Shown here: in pieces, positions 16,743 to 24,719 of the stretch
Layout of the letters: each line of letters begins with the position of its first letter
Numbering within the stretch: position 1 is the stretch's first letter
Assembly: GCA_003553245.1 (NCBI GenBank)
Contig: PWDX01000221.1
Location: 1 to 45,458 of the forward strand
DNA from: Phycisphaerae bacterium
GTDB lineage: Bacteria; Planctomycetota; Phycisphaerae; Sedimentisphaerales; Anaerobacaceae
Direction of reading: 5' to 3'
Length of the DNA: 45,458 bases
Position numbers and translations under genes: made by a program
Notes under the pieces: generated by a model
Told to the model about the DNA's origin: nothing
Seen by the model: only the letters and a program-made list of their open reading frames with translations
Databases searched by the model: none

Positions 16743-17930
16743 ATGAGCGGTACGCTTAGCAGTATGTATAACAATGTGAGCTACTCACTATCTTCTCACA
16801 TGCGTGCAATCTCACGGCTCCAGGAGCAGGCTGCCACAGGTTCGCGCGTCAATCGCGCCTCGGACGCTCCTTTTGACGCCTATCGTGTCCTTGGTCTGGA
16901 TTCACAAGAGAGGGACTTGTCAAGTTATATTCGCAATCTTGATGACATGACTAACACGCTGGAATTTTCAAGCTCTATAGTCGAGGATATGCTTTCGTCT
17001 GTCGCTGATGTTCATACCCAGCTTACACAGATCACCAGTGGGACATATAACGAAGAGGATCGCCAAAGAATGGCCGAAGGCTTTAATGACATAATCGAAC
17101 AGACATTATCATTGGCCAATACAAAATATAAAGATCAATATCTGTTCAGTGGAGACAGCACCGCTAAGACCCCTTATGTCGCGGTTCGAGACGACCAAGG
17201 CAGAATAGTCGGGATAGAATACCAAGGCAGTGACCAGACCAGAACCACGACAGTCGCCGCCGGAGTTGCCGATTCGCCTTATTTTGTAGGTTCGGAGGTT
17301 TTCGGGGGCCGTGGTTCCGGCCAGGTAGAATTTCTCGGTGATACCGGAGTAAAAGCCGGCACTGGAACATCCAGCACAGCAGGCTACACTTGGCTGGATG
17401 TTACATATAACGAAACCGATGAAGTCTATGAGTTATCAATCGATGGCGGCCAAACCAAAATTCAGGCCGATGGAACCGATAATCAGGCAATAACTCATGG
17501 CCAGACAGGGGATGTTTTATATGTGGATACAACTTCCATCTCACAGACAGGAACCGAACTGGTAAGCACTCAGGGCAGCCACGATGTTTTTGAAACATTA
17601 ATTACAACTCGTGACATACTACAGAATGACCGAGGCCTGTCCGAAACACAAATAAAACAAATGCGAAATCACTCACTAAAAGCATTGGACGAGGTAAAAA
17701 AGACTCTTTCCAATCAGACCGTGCGGACCGGCGCCAAAATTGGTTTTCTGGACAACCTCAAACACAACCTGGACAACATGCAATTCAATGCCGAGTCTGA
17801 AAAAGCCACGATATCCGAAGCTGATATAGCTCAGGTTGTTATAGATATGACCAGGCACCAAAACCTTTACCAGATGTCCCTTGCAGTGGCTGGCAATATG
17901 ATGTCAATGTCATTGTTGAATTATATCTAA
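16743..17930 (+). CDS. flgL: Flagellar hook-associated protein 3 FlgL
   Basis: FlgL is the second hook-filament junction protein and a flagellin homologue. The 395-residue protein has the flagellin-like N-terminal coiled region (ISRLQEQAATGSRVNRASDAP, here residues 24-44, with a DDM and FSSSIVEDML helix) and the C-terminal helix SEADIAQVVIDMTRHQNLYQ with LAVAGNMMSMSLLNYI. LANTKYKDQYLFSGD is the FlgL/FlgE-like hallmark that distinguishes it from FliC. A GAGG motif precedes the ATG. It is followed after 20 bases by a TPR gene, where many bacteria have fliW and csrA instead. Confidence 0.95.
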   Translation: MSGTLSSMYNNVSYSLSSHMRAISRLQEQAATGSRVNRASDAPFDAYRVLGLDSQERDLSSYIRNLDDMTNTLEFSSSIVEDMLSSVADVHTQLTQITSGTYNEEDRQRMAEGFNDIIEQTLSLANTKYKDQYLFSGDSTAKTPYVAVRDDQGRIVGIEYQGSDQTRTTTVAAGVADSPYFVGSEVFGGRGSGQVEFLGDTGVKAGTGTSSTAGYTWLDVTYNETDEVYELSIDGGQTKIQADGTDNQAITHGQTGDVLYVDTTSISQTGTELVSTQGSHDVFETLITTRDILQNDRGLSETQIKQMRNHSLKALDEVKKTLSNQTVRTGAKIGFLDNLKHNLDNMQFNAESEKATISEADIAQVVIDMTRHQNLYQMSLAVAGNMMSMSLLNYI

Positions 17931-17950
17931 GAAATCAGGAATTATTAATA

Positions 17951-18589
17951 ATGGAACAAATACCCCGCGATATCGAAGAATACTGTGATTGGCCTCGGGA
18001 TTATAAACAGCTCCAGCAACTGGGAGACTGTTACCGATCAACAGGTGATCTTCGCAAAGCCAACGATTGCTATAACCGCGCCGCATCAGCCGATCCAGAC
18101 CAGCCGGCGCCGTATGTGGGGCTGGGAATGGTCGCTTTTCAAAAGGACGAGCCGGAAAACGCTGATATTGCGTTTCGAGTCGCTGCCAGACTCGATCCCA
18201 ACTGCTCAAAGGCATATATGGGCATTGCGATGGTGGCCCAGCAGAAAGGACTGTATAAGCAGTCTTTTGACATGTATCTTAAATCTCTGGAACTGGACAC
18301 TGATAATCTGACTTCCCTGCTGGGGCTTTTCCAGGCGTCTTGCCAGATGGGTTCTTTCGCACGGGTAATACATTTTCTCGAAGTCTATCTGAAAACACAT
18401 CCTTCGGACACTTCTGTTATGTTCTCGCTTGCGACGCTTTATATGAAAGAAAACCGCCTCGAACAGGCGGAAAAACTGCTGCAAAATATAATCCGACTCG
18501 ATAGCCAAAACAGCGATGCCGCTGATTTACTTGAAGAAGTTCAGCATGACATTGCCTGTAAAAACGCACCGGAGGTACTTGCGGTATGA
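17951..18589 (+). CDS. Cytoplasmic TPR-repeat protein of the flagellar operon
   Basis: A 212-residue protein without a signal peptide, made of about five tetratricopeptide repeats from residue 18 on; clear units are YKQLQQLGDCYRSTGDLRKA, APYVGLGMVAFQKDEPENA, AYMGIAMVAQQKGLYKQS and VMFSLATLYMKENRLEQAEK. TPR arrays bind other proteins, and TPR chaperones are known in type III secretion systems. Its place between flgL and a small helical gene ahead of fliD suggests a chaperone or assembly role in export of late substrates, but that is an inference from position. AGGA lies upstream. Its stop overlaps the next start (ATGA), so the two products are probably made together. Confidence 0.8.
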   Translation: MEQIPRDIEEYCDWPRDYKQLQQLGDCYRSTGDLRKANDCYNRAASADPDQPAPYVGLGMVAFQKDEPENADIAFRVAARLDPNCSKAYMGIAMVAQQKGLYKQSFDMYLKSLELDTDNLTSLLGLFQASCQMGSFARVIHFLEVYLKTHPSDTSVMFSLATLYMKENRLEQAEKLLQNIIRLDSQNSDAADLLEEVQHDIACKNAPEVLAV

Positions 18590-18903
18590 TAAGTCGGACT
18601 CAACCAGACAAACTTTTTGACAAGCTAAAAGAAAATCTGTGCCGCCAAATCTCGGCAGTAGAAAGAGATGATCTGGACTGCCTCGATAATGAACTGGCCG
18701 AGGCAGGGCAAATAGTGAAGCTTTTATCGGAACAAAATTGCTTTGATGATCCTGATTTTACCAGCCAGAAAGAGAATCTGAACGCACTTTACCGAAAACT
18801 GGAGCTAAGCATCGCCGTTCGGAAAACGCAAACCGATGAACAGATAAAAGAAATCAAGCGTGCCGGAAAAATGATACGGACCTACGACCAGCGATCAATA
18901 TAA
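18586..18903 (+). CDS. Small helical protein, FliT-like chaperone candidate
   Basis: A 105-residue charged, almost entirely helical protein that I cannot assign by sequence signature. Two amphipathic helices (residues 6-50 and 57-97) with Leu and Ile heptads and a Lys/Arg-rich tail resemble the build of flagellar export chaperones FliT, FliS and FlgN. Its start overlaps the TPR gene by four bases, and fliD, the client of FliT, follows after an 88-base gap. A FliT-like role is plausible from size and neighbourhood only. It could equally be a partner of the upstream TPR protein. Confidence 0.6.
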   Translation: MISRTQPDKLFDKLKENLCRQISAVERDDLDCLDNELAEAGQIVKLLSEQNCFDDPDFTSQKENLNALYRKLELSIAVRKTQTDEQIKEIKRAGKMIRTYDQRSI

Positions 18904-18943
18904 TCAAATTATTTATACTAACATTTACCCCAAAATTTGACGA

Positions 18944-18968
18944 TAAACATAATATTGTGAGCCGATAA
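18944..18968 (+). promoter_or_regulatory. Candidate sigma-28 (FliA-type) promoter of fliD
   Basis: GCCGATAA at 18961-18968 equals the sigma-28 -10 consensus, with TAAA at 18944-18947 as possible -35. The spacing between them is 13 bases, two shorter than the usual 15, so the call is tentative. It lies 23 bases before the fliD ATG, in the only sizeable gap (88 bases) of the plus-strand flagellar cluster, where a late-gene promoter makes sense. Confidence 0.42.
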
Positions 18969-18991
18969 AAATTTTTGGGCAGGGACAAATT

Positions 18992-21064
18992 ATGAGTACA
19001 ATAAATCTACCGGGCCTTTCGACCGGCATTGATACAGGACAAATCATCCAGCAGCTTATGGCTGTACAAGGCCGCAGAAAGGCCAACTACCAGGTGCAGC
19101 AGGGTGAGATGGAAGAAAAAGTAAGCGCATACAGTAACCTTCGAAATGCCATACAATCTGTTAACGGCGCCGTCGATCAGGTTTCATCCTCGGAGAATCT
19201 GACATCATTTAATACACGAGTAAGCAATGACGATGTTCTGGCGATAAGTACATCTTCAAGTGCCAGCGAAGGTACGCACAATGTACAGGTAAAACAGCGT
19301 GCCGCATCTGAGACATGGATAAATGACGGTTCAGATTTTCGGTACAAAAGCGACTATGTCGGCCAGGGGAGATTTATCTACTCATATAATGGATATGAGC
19401 GAGTTATTTCGACAGTCGAGGACGAGACCACACTTGAAGACCTCGTAAATCTTATAAATAATGACGAGAATAATCCGGGCGTAAGCGCAAGTCTTCTTAA
19501 TCAAGGCGGCAGTTACCATCTTATGCTAAGCGGAAGGCAGACCGGCACAGATTATAACATTTCTATAAATCAGAGCAACACCGAGCTTTGGACCACAACA
19601 TCCGAGCTGACTACCACGCAGGGCAGAAGGGCAGAGCTTTCTACTCGTATAAACAGGCTGGAGCAGTTCAGCGGCTCGCTGGAAGGCGGTGAGTCCATAA
19701 CAATCAGCGGAACGACTAATGACGGCACCACCGTAAGTCACGATATTGAGATACACGAAAATACAACCGTAGAGCATTTGCTCGATGGAATCAACGATGC
19801 CTATGATGGAACCGCCACAGCTGTTCTGGATCGAGGCAGGATCCGTTTGCTGGATAGCACCAGCGGTGAAAGCCTTATGACATTTGAACTCGAATACAAT
19901 CCTGGCAGTGGTGAAAGCTCATTCGACATTCCATCAACTACTCAGTCAACCGTAGGCGGCAGCGTCAATGCGGACCTGGACAGTTTTGAACCTGAGTCTT
20001 TTCTCAAAACACAGTCCGCACAAGACTCCCTGATAAAGGTAAATGGCTATCCCCCCGGCGAGGATAACTGGATAGCAAACAGTACTAATACAATAACGGA
20101 TGTTATAGGCGGCGTAACATTAGACCTTAAATCCGCTTCCGAGTACAATGAATCAACCGGCACATATCAGCCTGTCGATATCGCCATAAATAAAAACACA
20201 TCCGCTGTAAAGGATAGGCTCGAAGGTATGGTTTCGGCTTATAATGAAGCAATAAAGCTGATACTGGAGAAGACCGAATATGACCTCGAAAAGGAAGAAG
20301 CCGGAATACTCTCAGGTGAAAGCAGTGTCAGTTTTATGCGAACCAATATGCGGGCTCCGTTTGGTCGTATTGCTACCGGCTTTATAGAAACACTCGACAG
20401 CTTTGTGCAGGCGCGGGACATAGGCTTAACTGTTGACGGCAGAGGAATGCTCGAACTGGACACCGACCAATTGGAACAGGCTATTAATGAAGATTATGAA
20501 GGTGTTGTTGACCTTCTGGCCGGTAGCGGAATCGGAACCAGCAGCAACTCATCGGTGCAGTTTTACAACGCATCGGACAGAACCGAGCCGGGAACCTATA
20601 ATGTCCGTGTAGAATGCGATGACGCCGGAAATGTTACCGGAGCATGGATAAAAACCTCCTCTCAAAGCGAATGGCGAGAAATGAATGTTCAGGGTGATGT
20701 TATGCAGGGCCCTCTGAATCTTAGCAGCGATGATCCCGAACGAGGCCTTCAATTAATGTTTCATTGGGACGGTCAGGAGCATACATCCGAGAACCCCATA
20801 GAAGCGACTATAAGAGTAAAAGAGGGAATCGCAACATCACTGGACAGAACTCTCGACGAATTTCTCGAGTCAGACGGACGAATAGCTATCAGTCAGGACA
20901 ATCTCAATCGGCGGATAGACAATCTACAGGACAGAATCGACCGGGAGCAAAGACGACTCGAAACCGAGGAAAACCGATTAGTAATGCGCTACGCCAGGCT
21001 TGAAAGAACGCTTACCGAGATGCAGCAGCAAATGGAGGCAGCGGGCCTGATGGGGGGGGCTTAG
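18992..21064 (+). CDS. fliD: Flagellar filament cap / hook-associated protein 2 FliD
   Basis: FliD caps the filament and folds flagellin as it is added. The 690-residue protein starts with the family signature STINLPGLSTGIDTGQIIQQ and has the KANYQVQQGEMEEKVSAYSN coiled region; the C-terminal 60 residues form a strong coiled coil (RRIDNLQDRIDREQRRLETE). The middle contains two Flagellin_IN-like modules, residues about 130-192 and 218-323; the second is similar to the FlgE insert encoded at 6573. It is longer than the 450-500 residues of enteric FliD. AGGGA lies upstream of the ATG. A run of eight G at 21052-21059 falls in the last codons, so slippage would alter only the C-terminus. The gene ends 8 bases from a convergent gene. 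Confidence 0.95.
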   Translation: MSTINLPGLSTGIDTGQIIQQLMAVQGRRKANYQVQQGEMEEKVSAYSNLRNAIQSVNGAVDQVSSSENLTSFNTRVSNDDVLAISTSSSASEGTHNVQVKQRAASETWINDGSDFRYKSDYVGQGRFIYSYNGYERVISTVEDETTLEDLVNLINNDENNPGVSASLLNQGGSYHLMLSGRQTGTDYNISINQSNTELWTTTSELTTTQGRRAELSTRINRLEQFSGSLEGGESITISGTTNDGTTVSHDIEIHENTTVEHLLDGINDAYDGTATAVLDRGRIRLLDSTSGESLMTFELEYNPGSGESSFDIPSTTQSTVGGSVNADLDSFEPESFLKTQSAQDSLIKVNGYPPGEDNWIANSTNTITDVIGGVTLDLKSASEYNESTGTYQPVDIAINKNTSAVKDRLEGMVSAYNEAIKLILEKTEYDLEKEEAGILSGESSVSFMRTNMRAPFGRIATGFIETLDSFVQARDIGLTVDGRGMLELDTDQLEQAINEDYEGVVDLLAGSGIGTSSNSSVQFYNASDRTEPGTYNVRVECDDAGNVTGAWIKTSSQSEWREMNVQGDVMQGPLNLSSDDPERGLQLMFHWDGQEHTSENPIEATIRVKEGIATSLDRTLDEFLESDGRIAISQDNLNRRIDNLQDRIDREQRRLETEENRLVMRYARLERTLTEMQQQMEAAGLMGGA

Positions 21065-21072
21065 GTGTGATA

Positions 21073-22554
21073 TCAACGCGGCTGTTTACGCGGTGGTTTT
21101 AAAATTTGTATTCCAGCTTCTGATAAGAGTTTCTTCAGTCTGTTATATCTTTTTTCCTTGGGATTATTGCCAAAAATCATTGCCGCGTTAACTCCTTCAA
21201 GATGCCTTTTTTGAAATGAATCATCCAGCGACGGCGCATATATAATTATATGCCGGTAGCGGTGTCGCAGTTGGGTCAGGACCTTTGAAAGATACTTGGC
21301 ATTGCCTTTGAAATTACCGGCAGGCCAGAGCGAAAGGTTTTCGACGCCGCTTCTAATCGGCCTCAATCGATCTGATTCTGCTTTAATATCGAACACTTTC
21401 GAGACTGAATCACGCTTAATATCCATATCGACAAGCAGCGTCTTGCCGGACTGATCCGCCAGCGACACAGCCAGATTCACAGCAACTGTAACCGGCAAGT
21501 CCTCCGTACCAAGCGCAGCGGCCATAACTATCCGTGTCTTGTCACCACCCTGCCGCAACATATTAATCGTCGCCTGATAATCATCCTGTGAGTTATCTCC
21601 CAAAACAACGGCATTCCACAATGGAACTTTGCTGTCATTGGCCATAGCGTCTGGTTTTTCCAATCCATCATTTTCCATTTTATCCGCCTCGACCTGGCTT
21701 GCCTCGACCTTTATTCTACTGTATTTATCCTTATAAGAGTCGCTTATAGCCTCGTCGCCAACCTTTGTCAACAAAGCCCTTCGCAATATAACCCAGCATG
21801 CAAGCGTCATCATAACAAGCTTGGCCTGGCATATCAGAGCCAGTGCCGCTGCCGGCGACCAATGCTGAGCGCTTGGCAAAAGCGATTGTGCCTGCAAAGC
21901 CGCACCTGCGGCCGCAAAGGCGAAGATAAAAGGTTCCACAATGGCATCGACTACCACAAAACCGGCGGTGGCCGAAAAAGCTCTCAAAAACCCCGCCTCA
22001 CGCTCGATGTCGGCGCCAACGGTTTGGGCATCGTCAAATGTAAGCACACCTGCTGATACTTCACTTTGAAGGGCCATCTGCTTGAGTGGTGTCTCGATTT
22101 CTATTTTTTCTTTGGCGAAGCGTCGAATCCATCTAACCGTCCACAGAACAACTACTAAACAAATAATCACTAAAACCGAGACAGCCAATGAAAAAGCAAC
22201 TGAGTTTTCGCTGCCAGCTGCCTGGCCAACGGAGTCGATTATCCTTCCCGTATCAGCGGCGGTGACGATCCGCCTTGCACCTGCCAAGGCCGTAAATAAT
22301 CTCACCGCCGTAGCCAAAACTATCAACAAAGGAAACCCGCTGACCTGTAGTATCCTCCTTGCTGAAAAAGTTATCGCCACAATCCCCAAAGTCAGTGACA
22401 AGCTGAAAATAAGCACAATATCCAGCACATGACCTCTCAGCGGTACCACCAGCGCCGCTATAATCGTAACAAACGCTGTCGCGAATAAAAAATCATAACG
22501 GCCGGCGCCTCTGCCCAACTGGCCTGCACTGTCATTTTTATCATAGTCTGCCAT
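21073..22554 (-). CDS. FlhA membrane domain fused to a degenerate BY-kinase/ParA-like domain (FlhA_C absent)
   Basis: A 493-residue protein occupying the flhA place after flhB. Residues 20-266 align with the FlhA export-gate membrane domain: first helices at 23-39 and 44-65, GFPLLIVLATAVRLFTALAG (73-92; FlhA has FPSLLLxxTLFRLxLNV), a helix at 118-141, the FHIPEP loop PLKQMALQSEVSAGVL (156-171; FlhA PGKQMAIDADLNAGLI), IEREAGF, VVDAIVEP (FlhA GDAIAG) and a helix ending at 258. FlhA's IDAD reads LQSE here, so the Asp equivalent to Salmonella D208 is Glu. Residues 310-462 resemble a BY-kinase/MinD fold: LAVSLADQSGKTLLVDMDIK (Walker A') is kept, but the Walker A lysine position is V355 (LPVT) and the Walker B aspartate position is Y439. 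The FlhA cytoplasmic domain is missing. Whether it replaces or assists a normal FlhA encoded elsewhere is unknown. Confidence 0.85.
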   Translation of the reverse strand: MADYDKNDSAGQLGRGAGRYDFLFATAFVTIIAALVVPLRGHVLDIVLIFSLSLTLGIVAITFSARRILQVSGFPLLIVLATAVRLFTALAGARRIVTAADTGRIIDSVGQAAGSENSVAFSLAVSVLVIICLVVVLWTVRWIRRFAKEKIEIETPLKQMALQSEVSAGVLTFDDAQTVGADIEREAGFLRAFSATAGFVVVDAIVEPFIFAFAAAGAALQAQSLLPSAQHWSPAAALALICQAKLVMMTLACWVILRRALLTKVGDEAISDSYKDKYSRIKVEASQVEADKMENDGLEKPDAMANDSKVPLWNAVVLGDNSQDDYQATINMLRQGGDKTRIVMAAALGTEDLPVTVAVNLAVSLADQSGKTLLVDMDIKRDSVSKVFDIKAESDRLRPIRSGVENLSLWPAGNFKGNAKYLSKVLTQLRHRYRHIIIYAPSLDDSFQKRHLEGVNAAMIFGNNPKEKRYNRLKKLLSEAGIQILKPPRKQPR

Positions 22555-22590
22555 AACTTGTTAAAAGCCTTGCCGCCTTGCATTGTTTTC

Positions 22591-23661
22591 CTAATTGCCG
22601 CCTTTGCCTTTCATCCGGTAAATCATAGCCAGTATTTCTGCCACGGCCACGAAAAGATTCTGCGGTATCGGCTGGCCCGGCTCGACCGAGGAATAAAGCG
22701 TTCGTGCAAGTTCCGGCCTTCTTACAATCGGAACTCCGTGACCGCGTGCAATCTCACGAACCTTTTCTGCCATTAAGTCCGCGCCTTTGGCAACGACCAT
22801 CGGACAATCCATTTCGCCGGGATTATACTTTAATGCCACCGCCACATGCGTCGGGTTAGTCAATACCACATCGGCCTTGGGGACTTCCTGAAGCATCCGC
22901 TTTCGCACCATCTCTGTCTGAAGCTGCCTTATGCGAGATTTAACCTCGGGCGAACCATCGCTATCACGGTGTTCTTCTTTGACCTCCTGCTTGGTCATCT
23001 TCAGTTCCTGTATGTACTTCCAATGCTGATAAATCGCGTCAATGACAGCAATAGGAATCAGCGCAACACATATTCTTATAAGCATCCCCAGGCAAAGAGA
23101 AGCGATACCAGCTATTATTTCACTTGTCCAGGCATATCTAAGGCGGGTCATCTCGTCAAGTCTGTCACGCATATAGAAATAGACTATCAGCGCGACAACG
23201 ACCATCTTAGCTATGGAAATGCCAAGCTTAACCAAAGCTCGAACATCGATAAGTTTCTTAGCTCCCTCAATGGGATTTATCGCCTCCGGCTTAGGAGCAA
23301 GAGCCTGCGTCGAATAATTAAAGCCCGAAATCACAATACATGCAAGTACCGAACCGACCGTCAGGAATAATAGCAGAGGACTAATAGCGAAAACCATACC
23401 GATTATTTTAGAGTTGAAAAAAGCCGTAAATCTATCACCCGATGAAAACACCGAATTATCAATAGCCATCGCATCTTTCATCTGCTCGGTCATCCACCCC
23501 AGCATCGAAGGCCCAAGTAAAGCAAGCCCGAGCATAAGCGCAACAATACACACAGATGCGGGAAGCTCCTCGCTTCGGGCAACCTGGCCTTTTTCGCGAG
23601 CTTTTTTGAGCTTTCGCTGTGTTGGCTGTTCTGTCTTTTCAGCTGCTGGTTGTTCTGCCAT
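22591..23661 (-). CDS. flhB: Flagellar export switch protein FlhB
   Basis: FlhB is the export-gate subunit that switches substrate class from hook to filament. At 356 residues it has the usual length. It shows the N-terminal KTEQPTQRKLKKAREKGQVA segment, four transmembrane helices (about 33-52, 86-112, 143-163, 183-208), and the autocleavage site N269-P270-T271-H272 in LTNPTHVAVALKY, at the same residue number as in Salmonella. The YKPGMD-like region reads YNPGEMDCP. The cleavage residues are intact, so the switch should work. It lies 36 bases upstream of the FlhA-like gene and 17 bases after fliR. Confidence 0.97.
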   Translation of the reverse strand: MAEQPAAEKTEQPTQRKLKKAREKGQVARSEELPASVCIVALMLGLALLGPSMLGWMTEQMKDAMAIDNSVFSSGDRFTAFFNSKIIGMVFAISPLLLFLTVGSVLACIVISGFNYSTQALAPKPEAINPIEGAKKLIDVRALVKLGISIAKMVVVALIVYFYMRDRLDEMTRLRYAWTSEIIAGIASLCLGMLIRICVALIPIAVIDAIYQHWKYIQELKMTKQEVKEEHRDSDGSPEVKSRIRQLQTEMVRKRMLQEVPKADVVLTNPTHVAVALKYNPGEMDCPMVVAKGADLMAEKVREIARGHGVPIVRRPELARTLYSSVEPGQPIPQNLFVAVAEILAMIYRMKGKGGN

Positions 23662-23678
23662 TTATTTATCCCGTTTTT

Positions 23679-24446
23679 CTATATCGGAAGCAGTAAAGCC
23701 ATCCAGTCGGCGAATATATTAACATATCCGCTGAGAAAAGGAAGCATTACCGTCGCCAACAGAAGTCCCATCGCTGTTTTCATAGATAGCGAAATAAACA
23801 GAATGTTCATCTCCGGCACGACCCGTGCCAACACAGCCAGCACCAAAAGCAAAAGCACAAATGCCGCCAAAAGAGGCGCTGAAAGCCTAAGACCGGCTAT
23901 AAGCATAGTCGCACCAGCCTGAACAACACCTTGTGACAATATCTCCACATGGGGCATAGACCCTGCCGGAAAAGCCTGGTAGCTCTGCGAAAGCACTAAC
24001 AGAAAAAGATGATGTCCGTTGGCGGCCAGAAACATCAAGATGAAAATCATTTCATAAACCAGCCCCAGCGGCTGAACGCTCTCGCCGGTCATCGGATCAA
24101 GAATGTTGCTCATTGCAAGTCCCATCTGCCGCTCAACTATTCGCCCGGCCACCTGCACCGCAGCGAATACCAGCGTAACTATCAAGCCCATCGCAAGGCC
24201 GTAAATCGCTTCGTTGCTAAGCAGCAAAACCGCCTCGAGAGGGCTGACCTGTGAGGGGTCAATTCCGAAAGAATGCACTGCAGTGAAAAACCCCGCGGTT
24301 ATTACAGTGATGGCGACTTTGATATTGACCGGAATATTCATTGCCCCGAATACGGGCAAAATCAGAAAAAAAGCCGAAGTGCGAGTCAGCACCAAAGCAA
24401 ACCCCAGCAGTTTTTCTATTGTCAAATCCACAACTTCACGGCCCAA
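23679..24446 (-). CDS. fliR: Flagellar export-gate protein FliR
   Basis: FliR is part of the FliP5-FliQ4-FliR1 core of the flagellar type III export gate in the inner membrane. The 255-residue hydrophobic protein has about six membrane segments, with the conserved RTSAFFLILPVFG region, the AAVQVAGRIVERQMGLAMSN motif (FliR signature around GxxID/IxxQMG) and the PEMNILFISLSMK C-terminal block. Its start overlaps the end of fliQ by 11 bases, so the two are translationally coupled. Confidence 0.96.
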   Translation of the reverse strand: MGREVVDLTIEKLLGFALVLTRTSAFFLILPVFGAMNIPVNIKVAITVITAGFFTAVHSFGIDPSQVSPLEAVLLLSNEAIYGLAMGLIVTLVFAAVQVAGRIVERQMGLAMSNILDPMTGESVQPLGLVYEMIFILMFLAANGHHLFLLVLSQSYQAFPAGSMPHVEILSQGVVQAGATMLIAGLRLSAPLLAAFVLLLLVLAVLARVVPEMNILFISLSMKTAMGLLLATVMLPFLSGYVNIFADWMALLLPI

Positions 24447-24705
24447 AATTCTGCATCATTGAGAATATATCATGAGTGTATGACAAGAGAGTCTGGAGCA
24501 TCCAGTTGCCGAATAAAAGCGCGACGAATCCCATTGCCAGCAACTTAGGCACAATCGTCAGCGTCATATCGCGTATTGATGTTACCGCCTGGAAAATCGT
24601 AACCACCACACCGACGACCATACAGGTAATCAGAAGCGGCGCCGAAACTATCAGTCCCGTTTCGAGCGTGTATCTGCCTATATAAATAACATAAGAAGAA
24701 TCCAT
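24436..24705 (-). CDS. fliQ: Flagellar export-gate protein FliQ
   Basis: FliQ surrounds the FliP ring in the export gate. The 89-residue protein is two hydrophobic hairpin helices (about 15-40 and 53-76), with the FliQ signatures LIVSAPLLITCMVVGVVV and QAVTSIRDMTLTIVPKLLAM (family QExTLxFxPK). Length is standard. It starts 14 bases after fliP and overlaps fliR. Confidence 0.96.
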   Translation of the reverse strand: MDSSYVIYIGRYTLETGLIVSAPLLITCMVVGVVVTIFQAVTSIRDMTLTIVPKLLAMGFVALLFGNWMLQTLLSYTHDIFSMMQNFGP

Positions 24706-24719
24706 AATTTACCTCGAAT

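Noticed and set aside
21065-22554. Possibility that the FlhA-like gene is a normal flhA broken by a frameshift
   Set aside because: The reading frame is continuous through the second domain, which has its own fold signatures, and only 8 bases separate its stop from the fliD stop, leaving no room for FlhA_C in another frame.
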